A program made the translations under genes and the position numbers. Shown here in pieces: positions 41,974 through 55,188 of a DNA stretch of 64,000 nucleotides (position 1 is the stretch's first letter; each line of letters begins with the position of its first letter). Source of the DNA: Euphorbia lathyris (taxonomy: Eukaryota; Streptophyta; Magnoliopsida; Malpighiales; Euphorbiaceae); contig NC_088914.1 in NCBI RefSeq assembly GCF_963576675.1, positions 21,369,001-21,433,000 of the forward strand, written 5' to 3'. The notes below the pieces were generated by a model. That model worked only from the letters and a program-made list of their open reading frames with translations, was not told where the DNA came from and did no database searches.

Positions 41974-43825
41974 TGTTGGAAATTAGGCTAAGTTATAGCA
42001 GCAGAAATATAAAATTTTTAACCTATTTCCATTAACCCTAGGATCCGTTAATCGTTATTTCATATAAGGAGGGATAAGAAGAATTACCTTTTGATGATCA
42101 ATCTACCGTTGTTAATGAAGTGCCCACAACTCTTCTCCGAGTTCCCAAACACGGAATAAAACACGGGAAGATTAATTTAGAATCAACCGTTGAATAGCAA
42201 CCAAAGTAGATTGCCTCTCATTAATCAACACAAGATCAAGGATAAAAGAAATAGATGAAATCAATTGATCGGAAGGAAGCCGTAGAAAATCTCGTCCTCG
42301 AACTGGGGGTGTCGAAATTTTCTCTCTTGCACTATATGGGATTTCGAAAATCTCAATAGGGGATTGGCTAGTGGATTTCGAAAATCCTAAGGGGGTATTT
42401 ATAATCTCTTGTATCTAATCCTTAGTTAGATAGAATTAGGTTACTGAATAGGAATTCAATTCGGAATAGAATTCCTATTTATTATCTCATTATATATCTA
42501 ATATATCAAGGATAATAATAATAACCTTATTGGATAATAATAGGAGTATTATAATCTAATTAAAACTCCTAACTTATTTATCTCTTAATTAATTTAATTC
42601 ATAATCCTAATCCAATTAGAATTAACAAAATCAAATTAATTATTCATGTATTTCACTACATGAATTTCGACCCCCCTTGGTCCATGGGCATTATTGGGCT
42701 CAATTGGGCTTCCATCAATTAATTAACATCTATCTCTCTTTTAGGTTCCAAGTCTTATGTGTGACCCATTAGGTTCTTATTGCTTCTAGCCGTATGCAAC
42801 GTTATTAAATAATTTTCAAAGAATTATATTTAATCTTTGCATAACGGAATGATGTACAGAGTATGTCATTAGCAAGTCCGTAATCATTCCCCCAGAGCTA
42901 TAAGAAGACAGGTTGATTCTGTCGTTAACCTTTCTGTATTAGTTACAGTATAATTCGATCCTTTATCAACTATATCCTTGAACTGAATCTTATGACTATG
43001 GATGATGTCAAGTCACATATAGCGAGACGTTCGTTTTACTTGTACAGGCCGATCAACTCAAATAGATAGGTTAAGTGAAATCTGTATTTCAAGTCTTAAG
43101 CTATCACCTTGCAAGGATTTAGAGTCGAGTCTTCCACAAGCGATCCTTGGATGTATCTCCCATTTATCGGGAGTGATAAATGCTCAATCCAATATATAAC
43201 GATCCCGCAATCACTTCCTGTGATACCCAACGTCTACTGTTCACACCCTAGAGTCATCTCTGTTAAGGATCGTGTTACACCAGAGTCAAAGCGTCACATT
43301 CCGTAATCCAGAATACCAATTAATATTCCTTTGAGTCTGAGGATTAGTTATACCTATTAATACCAATGAGATGAACAGGTGACAAGGATGAATCTACCCA
43401 TCCTGTTATCTCAAATCGGATCCCCAATCCTAATGAACTACTTTTCATCGGATCCATGTAACTGTCCAGATATCTATATATATGAAGCTTGTGAGATCAG
43501 CTTTCTGTCGGACAGAAGACATTGTTACATGCAAGTCTCAATAGTGATATATCAATCCTAAACATATCACTTGACTTGGGGTGGTTTTAAGTTTATTAGT
43601 TTATTATAAAGTTTTGTCTCACTTCATGCTTGTATGAACACTTTATAATCACTTTAAACAAACTTACGGATTTCCTTTTATTAGACTTTATTTAGTGCTT
43701 AAAAGGGATTGCCTTTATATAGTTATAAAACATATATCTCATTAAAACAAATGATATAAAGAACAATTCATTTATATTAAGTTTGTATCCTAGAACAATT
43801 GTCTATAGGACACTAAACCCCAATA
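41974..43825 (-). mobile_element. Element Z 3' LTR, family 1, 1,852 bp
   Basis: In minus orientation it starts TATTGGGGTTTAGTG at 43825 (TG mutated to TA) and ends AATTTCCAACA at 41974. The polypurine tract GTCCAAGTGGGAGTA lies at 43826-43840 on the minus strand and pol coding sequence to its right. GTGTT at 41969-41973 is the expected target duplication; its partner lies beyond 64000. Element Z inserted into element X. Confidence 0.9.
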
Positions 43826-43839
43826 TACTCCCACTTGGA

Positions 43840-44176
43840 CTAAAGCCAGTTGTTTCTAAAACTTATCCCAGTAGAAGTTAGATGACGATCATGTACTCTC
43901 CGGGTTAATGGCTTTGTCAACGGATCTGCAACGTTGTCCTCTGTAGGTACTCTTTCTATTCCCACATCTCCTCTAGCCACAATCTCTCTTATGATGTGGT
44001 ATCGCTTAAGGTAATGCTTGGACGCATTATGAGACCGTGGTTCATTTGCTTGCGCAATGGCTCCATTGTTATCACAATACAGTGTGATGTGATTTACAAT
44101 GTCAGGCACCACACCAAGTTCTGTAATGAACTTTCTTATCCAAACCGCTTCCTTTGCTGCTTCCGCAGCTGCGATA
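43840..44176 (-). pseudogene. Element Z pol, RNase H C-terminus
   Basis: Reads AAAEAAKEAVWIRKF, TLYCDNNGAIAQANEP, KRYHIIREIVARGDVGIERV and ends SFRNNWL with TAG at 43840. It is the continuation of the frame that stops at 60884, split by element W. The codons across the joint (SEYI and AAAEA) fit when one CGATA is removed. RNase H of this kind removes the RNA strand after first-strand synthesis. Confidence 0.9.
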
Positions 44177-46248
44177 TGTTGGGGTTTAGTGTCCTATGGA
44201 CAATTGTTGCAGGATACAAACTTATTGTAAATGAATTGTTCTTTATATCATTTGTTTTAATAAGATATATGTTTTATAACTATATAAAGGCAATCCCTTT
44301 TAAAGCACTAAATAAAGTCTAATAAAAGGAAATCCGTAAGTTTGTTTAAAGTGATTATAAAGTGTTCATACAAGCATGAAGTGAGACAAAACTTTATAAT
44401 AAACTAATAAACTTAAAACCACCCCAAGTCAAGTGATATGTTTAGGATTGATATATCACTATTGAGACTTGTATGTAACAATGTCTTCTGTCCGACAGAA
44501 AGCTGATCTCACAAGCTTCACATATATAGATATCTGGACAGTTACATAGATCCGGTGAAACGTTGTTATTAGGATTGGGGATCCGACTTGAGATAACAGG
44601 ATGGGTAGATTCATCCTTGTCACCTGTTCATCTCATTGGTATTAATAGGTATAACTAATCCTCAGACTCAAAGGAATGTTAATTGGTCATCCTGAATTAC
44701 TGAATGTGAGACTTTGATCGCGTGGTCCCACGATCCTTAACAGAGATGACTCTGGGGTGTGAACTGCAAAGGTTGGGTGTCACAGGAGGTAATGTCAGGG
44801 TAGTTATACATTGGATTGAGCATTTATCACTCCCGATGAATGGGAGATACATCCAAGGATCGCTTGTGGAAGACTCGACTCTAAACCCTTGCAAGGTGAT
44901 AGCTTAAGAGTAGAAATTCGGATTTCACTTAACCTATCTTTTGAGTTGACTCGGCCAATAACAAGTAAAATGAACGTCTCGCTATATATGACTTGACATT
45001 ACCCATAGTCATAAGATTCAGTTCAAGGATGTAGTTGATAAAGGATCGTATTATACCGTAACTAATACGGAAGGGTTAACGGCAAAATCAACCTGTCTTC
45101 TTAACGGACTCTGGGGGAATGATTATGGACTTGCCAATAACATACTCTGTACATCATTCCGTTATGCAAGGGATTAAATATAATTCTTGAAGAAATTAAT
45201 TTAATAGGTTGCATACGGCCAGAAGTAGTAAGGACCTAATGGATCACACATAAGACTTGGAACCAAAAGGAGAGATGGATATGATTAATAGATGGAAGCC
45301 CAAAATTAAGCCCAGTAAGGCCCAATTACATGGAGGGGCCGAAATTTATATGTATTTGAGTAAGGAATTAATTTATTCCATTCATCCTAATTTGATTAGG
45401 ATTGTGAAATTAAATTAATTAAGAGATAATCAAGTTAGGAGTTTTAATTAGATTAATATACTCCTATTATTATCTAACTAGGTTATTTATTATTATCCTA
45501 ATTATATTAGATATATAGTAAGATAATAATTAGAAATCCTATTCCGAATTGGATTCCTATTAAGTAACCTATTCCTATCTAACTAGGGTTTAGATACAAG
45601 CAAATATATATACCCCTCCTACATGTGAATTTCGACCTAAGCCTCTACCCTCCCCTAAAGTGATTTTCGAAATTGCTTAGTTAGAGAGAGAAAAGAATTC
45701 TCATCCCCAAGTTCGTGGACAATAATTCATTCGGCATTCCATCGATTGATTAATCTAATTCATCCCTCTTTCTCCTTGATCTTGTGTTGGTTAATTAGAG
45801 GTAATCTATTTTGGTTACATCTCATAAGGGTTGATTCTAATTTAACCTCACCGTGTTCACGAAAGAAGAAAAACAATCAAAAGGGAGAAATTCGTTTTTC
45901 TTCGCCTACATCAGGTCAGTTCACTATTTCGAGGATTCCCGGAGATTGAACCGTCGGATCGTCGCGATTTTTGGACAGTAGCTTCTAGACATATTCTTCC
46001 ATGTTTACACCGAAGGGATTGTCGTTGGGAGGTCTGGAAGGTCTGTTTCGAATAGGGGCAGATTGGTAAACAGTTTACCTCTCCTTTGAAGTTGTGGGCA
46101 CTTCGTTTGCAACGGTAGATTGATCAACGAAAGGTATTTCTTCTTATTCCTCTTTATATGAAATAACGATTAACGGATCCTATGGTTAAAAGGAAGTAGG
46201 CTAAAATTTTTATATTTTCGCTGCTATACCTTAGCCCTATTTCCAACA
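44177..46248 (+). mobile_element. Element W LTR 1 (5' LTR)
   Basis: TGTTGGGGTTTAGTG to CCTATTTCCAACA. A TATA-like ATATATATACC lies at about 45603-45613. It has T at 44195, where LTR 2 and LTR 3 have C. It is followed by a primer-binding site. Confidence 0.95.
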
Positions 46249-46249
46249 G

Positions 46250-46262
46250 TGGTATCAGAGCC
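46250..46262 (+). other. Element W primer-binding site, unit 1
   Basis: TGGTATCAGAGCC one base after the LTR end, complementary to initiator methionine tRNA. Repeated at 53565-53577 in unit 2. Confidence 0.9.
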
Positions 46263-47873
46263 ATCGTTAAATCCGTTATTTCATATATGAAAATATAGAA
46301 GTTTTTAATAGGATTGAATAAATATTTATGGTTAGGATTAATTGACAAATAGTATTGATTGATTAATTCTAAAGATAAATAAAGTTTTGATTAATTGTTA
46401 ATTAAAACTGATTATGCTTATGTTCCTAATTATTTCGGTTGATAATCATTATAACAAAATCTATTAGTTTTATGGTTAGATTAATAAAATTAGTTTTATT
46501 GATTCTAAAGATAAAACGGAAATCTATTGTAGTTTTTCCTATTTCTGAAAATCGCTTTTCAACCGTTTTGAAAATCTGATATATATATGTTTAAAATTAG
46601 TTTTGAATATAAAATATATATACATGTTTCGGAAATTAATAGTTTTCTGTTTTGATTATCGAATGAAAATTCGTTTAAAAGTTTGTTTTTACCAAGTTGT
46701 AAATCAAAGCGTTAAATGAATTGAAATCAAAATAATTGGGACATGCATAATCAATGTTTTGTATGGTTATATTAATCTAAGAATTAATATAAAGATATAA
46801 AACGATTAGAAGTAAAATTGGATGAAAGTTAATTTGATAAGTTAATGTGATTAACCTAAATATTACATAAGACAGTTATGTAATCAACCAATTAAATTTA
46901 TTTAATTGAGTCTTTGCATGTTTGGAGTTATGGACATATTTAGACCCTCTTTTAGTCTTTTGGTATTTTTGAAATAGGGCCTGCGCGTCCTGCCTTTCTA
47001 CTATCTATTGTAATTTCTCCTCTCATCTGATTCCCTTCAATTCAATTGAAGTTTTCTTTTAGTAGTATAGAAATTAATATGTAATTTCAAGGCGCCATGG
47101 AGAAGACGGAGGACCTAAAGAGAAATATGTAATAGTTAGTATTTCCTTAGGTTTGCCCTTTTATTCCGTCTCTGGCTCGACGGAATAATTTAGATGATAT
47201 GTCCATAACGCCAATGTATGTGTGAATGTGTGTCTGATGTATGCTAAAGCAAATCAAGACTAAGTTAGATTATGAGACTTAAATAAAAATCCCTCATTAA
47301 AAAGTTAAGTAAATAAATAAGTTATTAAAATCGGTTGCCCCTCCCTAATATTATAATTCAGCCGGCAGTACTGGGGGCCTTTGGGTTGTTGGCCAAAGTC
47401 AAGCTCGGGGTCTTATGGTAACACCTGGATTATCGAAAATCGTTCTTTCATGAATATGAGGTAATACTTAAATTAGAGTATGATAATTGGATGGGCAAAC
47501 TCATGTTGTCATACACTAATGGGCAAAATGGTTGGGATTAATATGAATGACATATTAGTTACTAATGTGGTTAGTAACCCAATAACCTAGGAATCGCATT
47601 CGAGATGTGATTGATTGAATGAATCTACCTAACGAATGAGACTAGTTTGTTGGCTAAAGTTAAGGCGAAATCTCAGGAGTTAGGATCCTAGCTCACTAAA
47701 GGATTTGTGAAATTCTTCGAATTAATATGGAGGGTTATTAATTTGGCAAAATAGTGGGAGCAATCTGAAATAAATTAAAAGGCCTATAATTTTAGATTGT
47801 TATACTTTAAAGCAAATGAATAACATACGTTTACTCTTTCTCACTCTCAGTTTAATGAAACACTCTTAAAATC
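46263..47873 (+). other. Element W long untranslated leader, unit 1
   Basis: About 1.6 kb between primer site and the first gag ATG, AT-rich, with many short ATGs and no meaningful frame. The same leader stands at 53578-55188. It would normally hold packaging signals, which cannot be read from sequence alone. Confidence 0.7.
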
Positions 47874-48739
47874 ATGACTAACACCAATCTGCAAAACACA
47901 TTTACCGATAACAAGTTGAATAGTTCAAACTTCACCGACTGGTATCGCAACCTCAAAATTGTTTTGAAGTTCGATAAAATAGGGTATGTATTTGATACAT
48001 CGATACCCCCTATCCCTAATAATGATGCTCCAAATCGAGGAAATCGATGCTTACAAGAAGCACAAGGCTGATGACGATCATGCCGGATGCATCATACTTG
48101 CATCGATGACATCGGAATTACAAAGGCAACTATGCCTGTTCCATCATCATGCGCCTAAAGGAATTGTTTGGGAAACAAACCAGGTGCAAACGCTACGAGA
48201 TATCCAAATGGTTATATCGTTGCAGGATGCAAGAGGGCACATCAATCATGACACATTATGTCAAGATGATTGGCTATATTACCAAACTTTCTAGTATTGG
48301 ATTCGCGATGGATAACGAACTAAGTGTAGACTTAATTCTTCAATCCCTCCCAAAGAGTTATTCATAGTTCATCATGAACTATCAGATGAATGACTTGCAA
48401 ACCTCTCTTGAAGAGCTTGCAAATATGCTCAAGTCAGTTGAGCCCAATATTCAGAAAGGCAAGGCAATACCGGCTATTGTCATATAGGGATCAAAGAAGT
48501 GGAAAGGTAATTCTCCCGATCCTAAACATCCCAAGAAAGGTAAGAAAGCCATGCCCACTAAAGTTAAAGGAAAGGAAGTGAAGAAGCCTAAAAGAAAGTA
48601 CCACTATTGTGGTGACATGGGGCATTGGAAGAGAAATTGTTCTTTGTACCGAGCTACCCTCCAGAAGGGAAAAGCCGGTACTCCAAACATCTGGTATGTT
48701 CTATATTTCGATAAAGAACAAACATTGCGATTTTTATAG
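47874..48739 (+). pseudogene. Element W gag, unit 1, broken
   Basis: Begins MTNTNLQNTFTDNKLN, with the FTDWYRNLKIVLK motif of copia Gag (UBN2 type). Frames change near 48035 and 48150, and stops occur at 48365-48367 (SYS then stop) and about 48485. The single knuckle reads YHYCGDMGHWKRNC, with the first cysteine replaced by tyrosine; element Z has CHFCGKDGHWKRNC. The frame after the knuckle then meets the protease deletion. This Gag cannot be functional. Confidence 0.85.
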
Positions 48740-48796
48740 AGATGGGATTTTCTATTTTTCAGGAATATCACAAAATGGGATTTATGTGTTAGATTT

Positions 48797-51477
48797 CTGT
48801 TTTCGCAATTGATACCAAAAGACATAAGCTAGATAATTCAACTTACTTGTGGCATTGTCATATAAACGAGAGACGCATGCTAAAGCTACATTCAGATGGG
48901 CTTATAGATCCAATCGATTCTGAATCATTGGAAACATGCGAATCATGTTTAAAAGGTAAAATGACAAAGACACCCTTTAGCAATAAAGGTGAGCGTGTAT
49001 CAGACACTCTAGGACTCATTCATTCAGATGTATGTGGCCCTATGTCAGTCCAAGCAAGAGGAGGATTCAGATACTTCATTAGCTTCATAGATGACCATAC
49101 TCGCTATGGTTATATCTACTTGATGAGGCACAAATCAGAAGCTTTTGACAAGTTCAAATGCTTCAAGAATGAAGTGGAAAATCAATTAGGAAAGAAAATA
49201 AAGACACTTCGATCTGATCGAGGTGGCGAATATCTTTCTGATGATTTTCTGAATTATCTAACTGAATGTGGGATATGCTCACAATGGACACCTCCCTATA
49301 CACCACAACACAATGGTGTATCCGAGAGGAGAAACCGTACCCTATTAGATATGGTACGATCCATGATGAGCATGGCCTTACTTCCAAAGACGTTCTGGGG
49401 CTATGCCTTAGAAACTGCCCTCTTCACCCTGAATCGAGTACCAACTAAATCCGCCAGTTCCACACCATATGAATTGTTTGTTGGTAGGAAACCCGTATTC
49501 TCATTTATGAGGGTATGGGGTTGTTCAGCATATGTCAAACGCATTGCGTCCGATAAATTGGATTCTAAATCTGATAAATGTTTCTTCATTGGATATCCCA
49601 AAGAGACCATAGGGTATTACTTCTATCATCCAGATGATCAGAAAGTAATAGTATCCAGATACGCAACCTTCTTAGAGAAAGAGTTTCTCGAAGAAACGCA
49701 AAAGGGAAGCGTGATTGAACTCGATGAAGTTCAAGGGGAAGAGACACCGGATGAAACAACAGAAGCGGTTGAGGTACCCGAAGAAGTCCCATTAGATGAG
49801 ACTCCAGTGGCACCTATTCGTAGATTACGAAGAGTTCGTGAACTCCCAGTTAGATATGGTTTTCTAGTGGGAGATGATGACGAGGTTCCCGTGTTAGACG
49901 ATGAACCCGAAAACTACGAAGAGGCTCTTACTAGTCCAGATTCTAAAGAATGGCTTGAGGCCATGGATTCTGAAATGGATTCCATGTATACTAACCAAGT
50001 GTGGACTTTGGTTGATCCACCCGAGGGGATAAAACCCATTGGGTGCAGGTGGATCTTCAAAAAGAAGACTGACATGGATGGAAAGGTTAGCACCTACAAG
50101 GCTAGGTTGGTAGCGAAAGGATATCGTCAGAAACAAGGTGTTGATTATGACGAAACCTTCTCTCCCGTTGCTATGTCCAAATCAATCAGAATCATGCTTG
50201 CAATTGCCGCTCATTTTGATTATGAGATTTGGCAAATGGATGTGAAAACAGCTTTCCTAAATGGAAATCTGCTTGAGGATGTATACATGATGCAGCCTGA
50301 AGGTTTCATATCAAAGGATGCAAATAAAGTTTGCAAACTTCAGAGATCCATTTATGGACTCAAGCAAGCATCTAGAAGCTGGAACAAGCGTTTTGATGAA
50401 ACCATAAAACAATTTGGTTTCGAACAAAATTGCGAAGAAGCTTGCATTTACAAGAAAGCAAGTGGGAGCTCTATAGCATTTCTCATACTATATGTGGACG
50501 ATATACTGTTAATGGGAAATGACATTGCTCTATTACAATCAGTGAAAGTATGGTTATCCGGTAACTTCTCAATGAAAGACCTTGGTAAAGCAGCCTATAT
50601 ACTTGGTATAAAGATCTACAGGGATAGATCGCGTAGACTGCTTGGTCTTTCACAGGCTACATACATTGAAAAGGTGCTAAATCGGTTTAGCATGCTTGAA
50701 TCGAAATGAGGTAACTTACCCATGGTACATGGAGTAAAGTTAAATAATCATCAATGTCCTAAAACTGATGATGACAAACGACGCAGGGCTGTTGTCCCGT
50801 ACGCCAGCGCGATCGGTTCGATTATGTATGCTATGCTATGCACTAGACCTGACGTAGCGTTCGCGTTATCTGTAACGAGTCGCTACCAAGGGAATCCGGG
50901 AGACGAGCATTAGATTGCCGTCAAGAACATTCTTAAGTACTTGAGAAGGACTAAAGATATGTTCCTAGTGTACGGAGAAGGAGATCTGAAAATTGAAGGA
51001 TTTTCAGACGCTAGTCATCTCACAGATGAGAATGATTTTAAATCCCAATCAGGATACCTGTTTATCTTGAATGGGGACGCGGTCAGTTGGAAAAGTTCCA
51101 AGCAGGGAAGCGTAGCTTTCTCTACGACCGAGTCAGAGTACATCGCTGCTGCGGAAGCAGTAAAGGAAGCAGTTTGGATTAGAAAGTTCATTACAGAACT
51201 AGGAGTGGTGCCTGACATGGTCAATCCCATTACTCTGTACTGTGATAACAATGGAGCCATTGCGCAAGCAAAGGAACCACGGTCTCATAATGCATCCAAG
51301 CACTACCTAAAGCGATACCACATCATTAGAGAGATTGTGGCTAGAGGAGATGTGAGAATAGAAAGAGTACCTACCGAGGACAACGTTGCAGATCCGTTGA
51401 CAAAGCCATTAGCCCAGAAAGTACATGATCGTCATTTAACTTCTACTGGGATAAGTTTTAGAAACAATTGGCTTTAG
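48797..51477 (+). pseudogene. Element W pol, unit 1 (integrase, RT, RNase H), protease missing
   Basis: The frame is open from about 48797. Integrase zinc region LWHCHINERRM..CESCLKGKM (the usual RLGH is altered to HINE), catalytic residues in HSDVCGPM, SDRGGEY and QHNGVSERRNR. Reverse transcriptase: QMDVKTAFLNG and YVDDILLMGN. RNase H: FSDASHLTD, STTESEYIAA, YCDNNGAI. Stops: TGA at 50707-50709 (arginine in Z) and TAG at 50911-50913 (tryptophan in Z). The protease active site present in Z (VLDTGCGSHIC) is absent because about 290 bp were lost near 48705. Confidence 0.9.
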
Positions 51478-51491
51478 TCCAAGTGGGAGTA
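51478..51491 (+). other. Element W polypurine tract, unit 1
   Basis: TCCAAGTGGGAGTA directly before LTR 2. The same tract at 58793-58806 precedes LTR 3. Confidence 0.85.
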
Positions 51492-53563
51492 TGTTGGGGT
51501 TTAGTGTCCCATGGACAATTGTTGCAGGATACAAACTTATTGTAAATGAATTGTTCTTTATATCATTTGTTTTAATAAGATATATGTTTTATAACTATAT
51601 AAAGGCAATCCCTTTTAAAGCACTAAATAAAGTCTAATAAAAGGAAATCCGTAAGTTTGTTTAAAGTGATTATAAAGTGTTCATACAAGCATGAAGTGAG
51701 ACAAAACTTTATAATAAACTAATAAACTTAAAACCACCCCAAGTCAAGTGATATGTTTAGGATTGATATATCACTATTGAGACTTGTATGTAACAATGTC
51801 TTCTGTCCGACAGAAAGCTGATCTCACAAGCTTCACATATATAGATATCTGGACAGTTACATAGATCCGGTGAAACGTTGTTATTAGGATTGGGGATCCG
51901 ACTTGAGATAACAGGATGGGTAGATTCATCCTTGTCACCTGTTCATCTCATTGGTATTAATAGGTATAACTAATCCTCAGACTCAAAGGAATGTTAATTG
52001 GTCATCCTGAATTACTGAATGTGAGACTTTGATCGCGTGGTCCCACGATCCTTAACAGAGATGACTCTGGGGTGTGAACTGCAAAGGTTGGGTGTCACAG
52101 GAGGTAATGTCAGGGTAGTTATACATTGGATTGAGCATTTATCACTCCCGATGAATGGGAGATACATCCAAGGATCGCTTGTGGAAGACTCGACTCTAAA
52201 CCCTTGCAAGGTGATAGCTTAAGAGTAGAAATTCGGATTTCACTTAACCTATCTTTTGAGTTGACTCGGCCAATAACAAGTAAAATGAACGTCTCGCTAT
52301 ATATGACTTGACATTACCCATAGTCATAAGATTCAGTTCAAGGATGTAGTTGATAAAGGATCGTATTATACCGTAACTAATACGGAAGGGTTAACGGCAA
52401 AATCAACCTGTCTTCTTAACGGACTCTGGGGGAATGATTATGGACTTGCCAATAACATACTCTGTACATCATTCCGTTATGCAAGGGATTAAATATAATT
52501 CTTGAAGAAATTAATTTAATAGGTTGCATACGGCCAGAAGTAGTAAGGACCTAATGGATCACACATAAGACTTGGAACCAAAAGGAGAGATGGATATGAT
52601 TAATAGATGGAAGCCCAAAATTAAGCCCAGTAAGGCCCAATTACATGGAGGGGCCGAAATTTATATGTATTTGAGTAAGGAATTAATTTATTCCATTCAT
52701 CCTAATTTGATTAGGATTGTGAAATTAAATTAATTAAGAGATAATCAAGTTAGGAGTTTTAATTAGATTAATATACTCCTATTATTATCTAACTAGGTTA
52801 TTTATTATTATCCTAATTATATTAGATATATAGTAAGATAATAATTAGAAATCCTATTCCGAATTGGATTCCTATTAAGTAACCTATTCCTATCTAACTA
52901 GGGTTTAGATACAAGCAAATATATATACCCCTCCTACATGTGAATTTCGACCTAAGCCTCTACCCTCCCCTAAAGTGATTTTCGAAATTGCTTAGTTAGA
53001 GAGAGAAAAGAATTCTCATCCCCAAGTTCGTGGACAATAATTCATTCGGCATTCCATCGATTGATTAATCTAATTCATCCCTCTTTCTCCTTGATCTTGT
53101 GTTGGTTAATTAGAGGTAATCTATTTTGGTTACATCTCATAAGGGTTGATTCTAATTTAACCTCACCGTGTTCACGAAAGAAGAAAAACAATCAAAAGGG
53201 AGAAATTCGTTTTTCTTCGCCTACATCAGGTCAGTTCACTATTTCGAGGATTCCCGGAGATTGAACCGTCGGATCGTCGCGATTTTTGGACAGTAGCTTC
53301 TAGACATATTCTTCCATGTTTACACCGAAGGGATTGTCGTTGGGAGGTCTGGAAGGTCTGTTTCGAATAGGGGCAGATTGGTAAACAGTTTACCTCTCCT
53401 TTGAAGTTGTGGGCACTTCGTTTGCAACGGTAGATTGATCAACGAAAGGTATTTCTTCTTATTCCTCTTTATATGAAATAACGATTAACGGATCCTATGG
53501 TTAAAAGGAAGTAGGCTAAAATTTTTATATTTTCGCTGCTATACCTTAGCCCTATTTCCAACA
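51492..53563 (+). mobile_element. Element W LTR 2, shared between units
   Basis: Polypurine tract on its left, primer site on its right. It has C at 51510, as in LTR 3, but toward its 3' end it matches LTR 1 wherever LTR 1 and LTR 3 differ (for example T at 53016 against C at 60331). It is a mosaic LTR. Confidence 0.95.
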
Positions 53564-55188
53564 GTGGTATCAGAGCCATCGTTAAATCCGTTATTTCATA
53601 TATGAAAATATAGAAGTTTTTAATAGGATTGAATAAATATTTATGGTTAGGATTAATTGACAAATAGTATTGATTGATTAATTCTAAAGATAAATAAAGT
53701 TTTGATTAATTGTTAATTAAAACTGATTATGCTTATGTTCCTAATTATTTCGGTTGATAATCATTATAACAAAATCTATTAGTTTTATGGTTAGATTAAT
53801 AAAATTAGTTTTATTGATTCTAAAGATAAAACGGAAATCTATTGTAGTTTTTCCTATTTCTGAAAATCGCTTTTCAACCGTTTTGAAAATCTGATATATA
53901 TATGTTTAAAATTAGTTTTGAATATAAAATATATATACATGTTTCGGAAATTAATAGTTTTCTGTTTTGATTATCGAATGAAAATTCGTTTAAAAGTTTG
54001 TTTTTACCAAGTTGTAAATCAAAGCGTTAAATGAATTGAAATCAAAATAATTGGGACATGCATAATCAATGTTTTGTATGGTTATATTAATCTAAGAATT
54101 AATATAAAGATATAAAACGATTAGAAGTAAAATTGGATGAAAGTTAATTTGATAAGTTAATGTGATTAACCTAAATATTACATAAGACAGTTATGTAATC
54201 AACCAATTAAATTTATTTAATTGAGTCTTTGCATGTTTGGAGTTATGGACATATTTAGACCCTCTTTTAGTCTTTTGGTATTTTTGAAATAGGGCCTGCG
54301 CGTCCTGCCTTTCTACTATCTATTGTAATTTCTCCTCTCATCTGATTCCCTTCAATTCAATTGAAGTTTTCTTTTAGTAGTATAGAAATTAATATGTAAT
54401 TTCAAGGCGCCATGGAGAAGACGGAGGACCTAAAGAGAAATATGTAATAGTTAGTATTTCCTTAGGTTTGCCCTTTTATTCCGTCTCTGGCTCGACGGAA
54501 TAATTTAGATGATATGTCCATAACGCCAATGTATGTGTGAATGTGTGTCTGATGTATGCTAAAGCAAATCAAGACTAAGTTAGATTATGAGACTTAAATA
54601 AAAATCCCTCATTAAAAAGTTAAGTAAATAAATAAGTTATTAAAATCGGTTGCCCCTCCCTAATATTATAATTCAGCCGGCAGTACTGGGGGCCTTTGGG
54701 TTGTTGGCCAAAGTCAAGCTCGGGGTCTTATGGTAACACCTGGATTATCGAAAATCGTTCTTTCATGAATATGAGGTAATACTTAAATTAGAGTATGATA
54801 ATTGGATGGGCAAACTCATGTTGTCATACACTAATGGGCAAAATGGTTGGGATTAATATGAATGACATATTAGTTACTAATGTGGTTAGTAACCCAATAA
54901 CCTAGGAATCGCATTCGAGATGTGATTGATTGAATGAATCTACCTAACGAATGAGACTAGTTTGTTGGCTAAAGTTAAGGCGAAATCTCAGGAGTTAGGA
55001 TCCTAGCTCACTAAAGGATTTGTGAAATTCTTCGAATTAATATGGAGGGTTATTAATTTGGCAAAATAGTGGGAGCAATCTGAAATAAATTAAAAGGCCT
55101 ATAATTTTAGATTGTTATACTTTAAAGCAAATGAATAACATACGTTTACTCTTTCTCACTCTCAGTTTAATGAAACACTCTTAAAATC
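53564..55188 (+). other. Element W primer site and leader, unit 2
   Basis: Same sequence as 46249-47873, shifted by 7,315 bp. Primer-binding site at 53565-53577; no gene in the rest. Confidence 0.85.
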
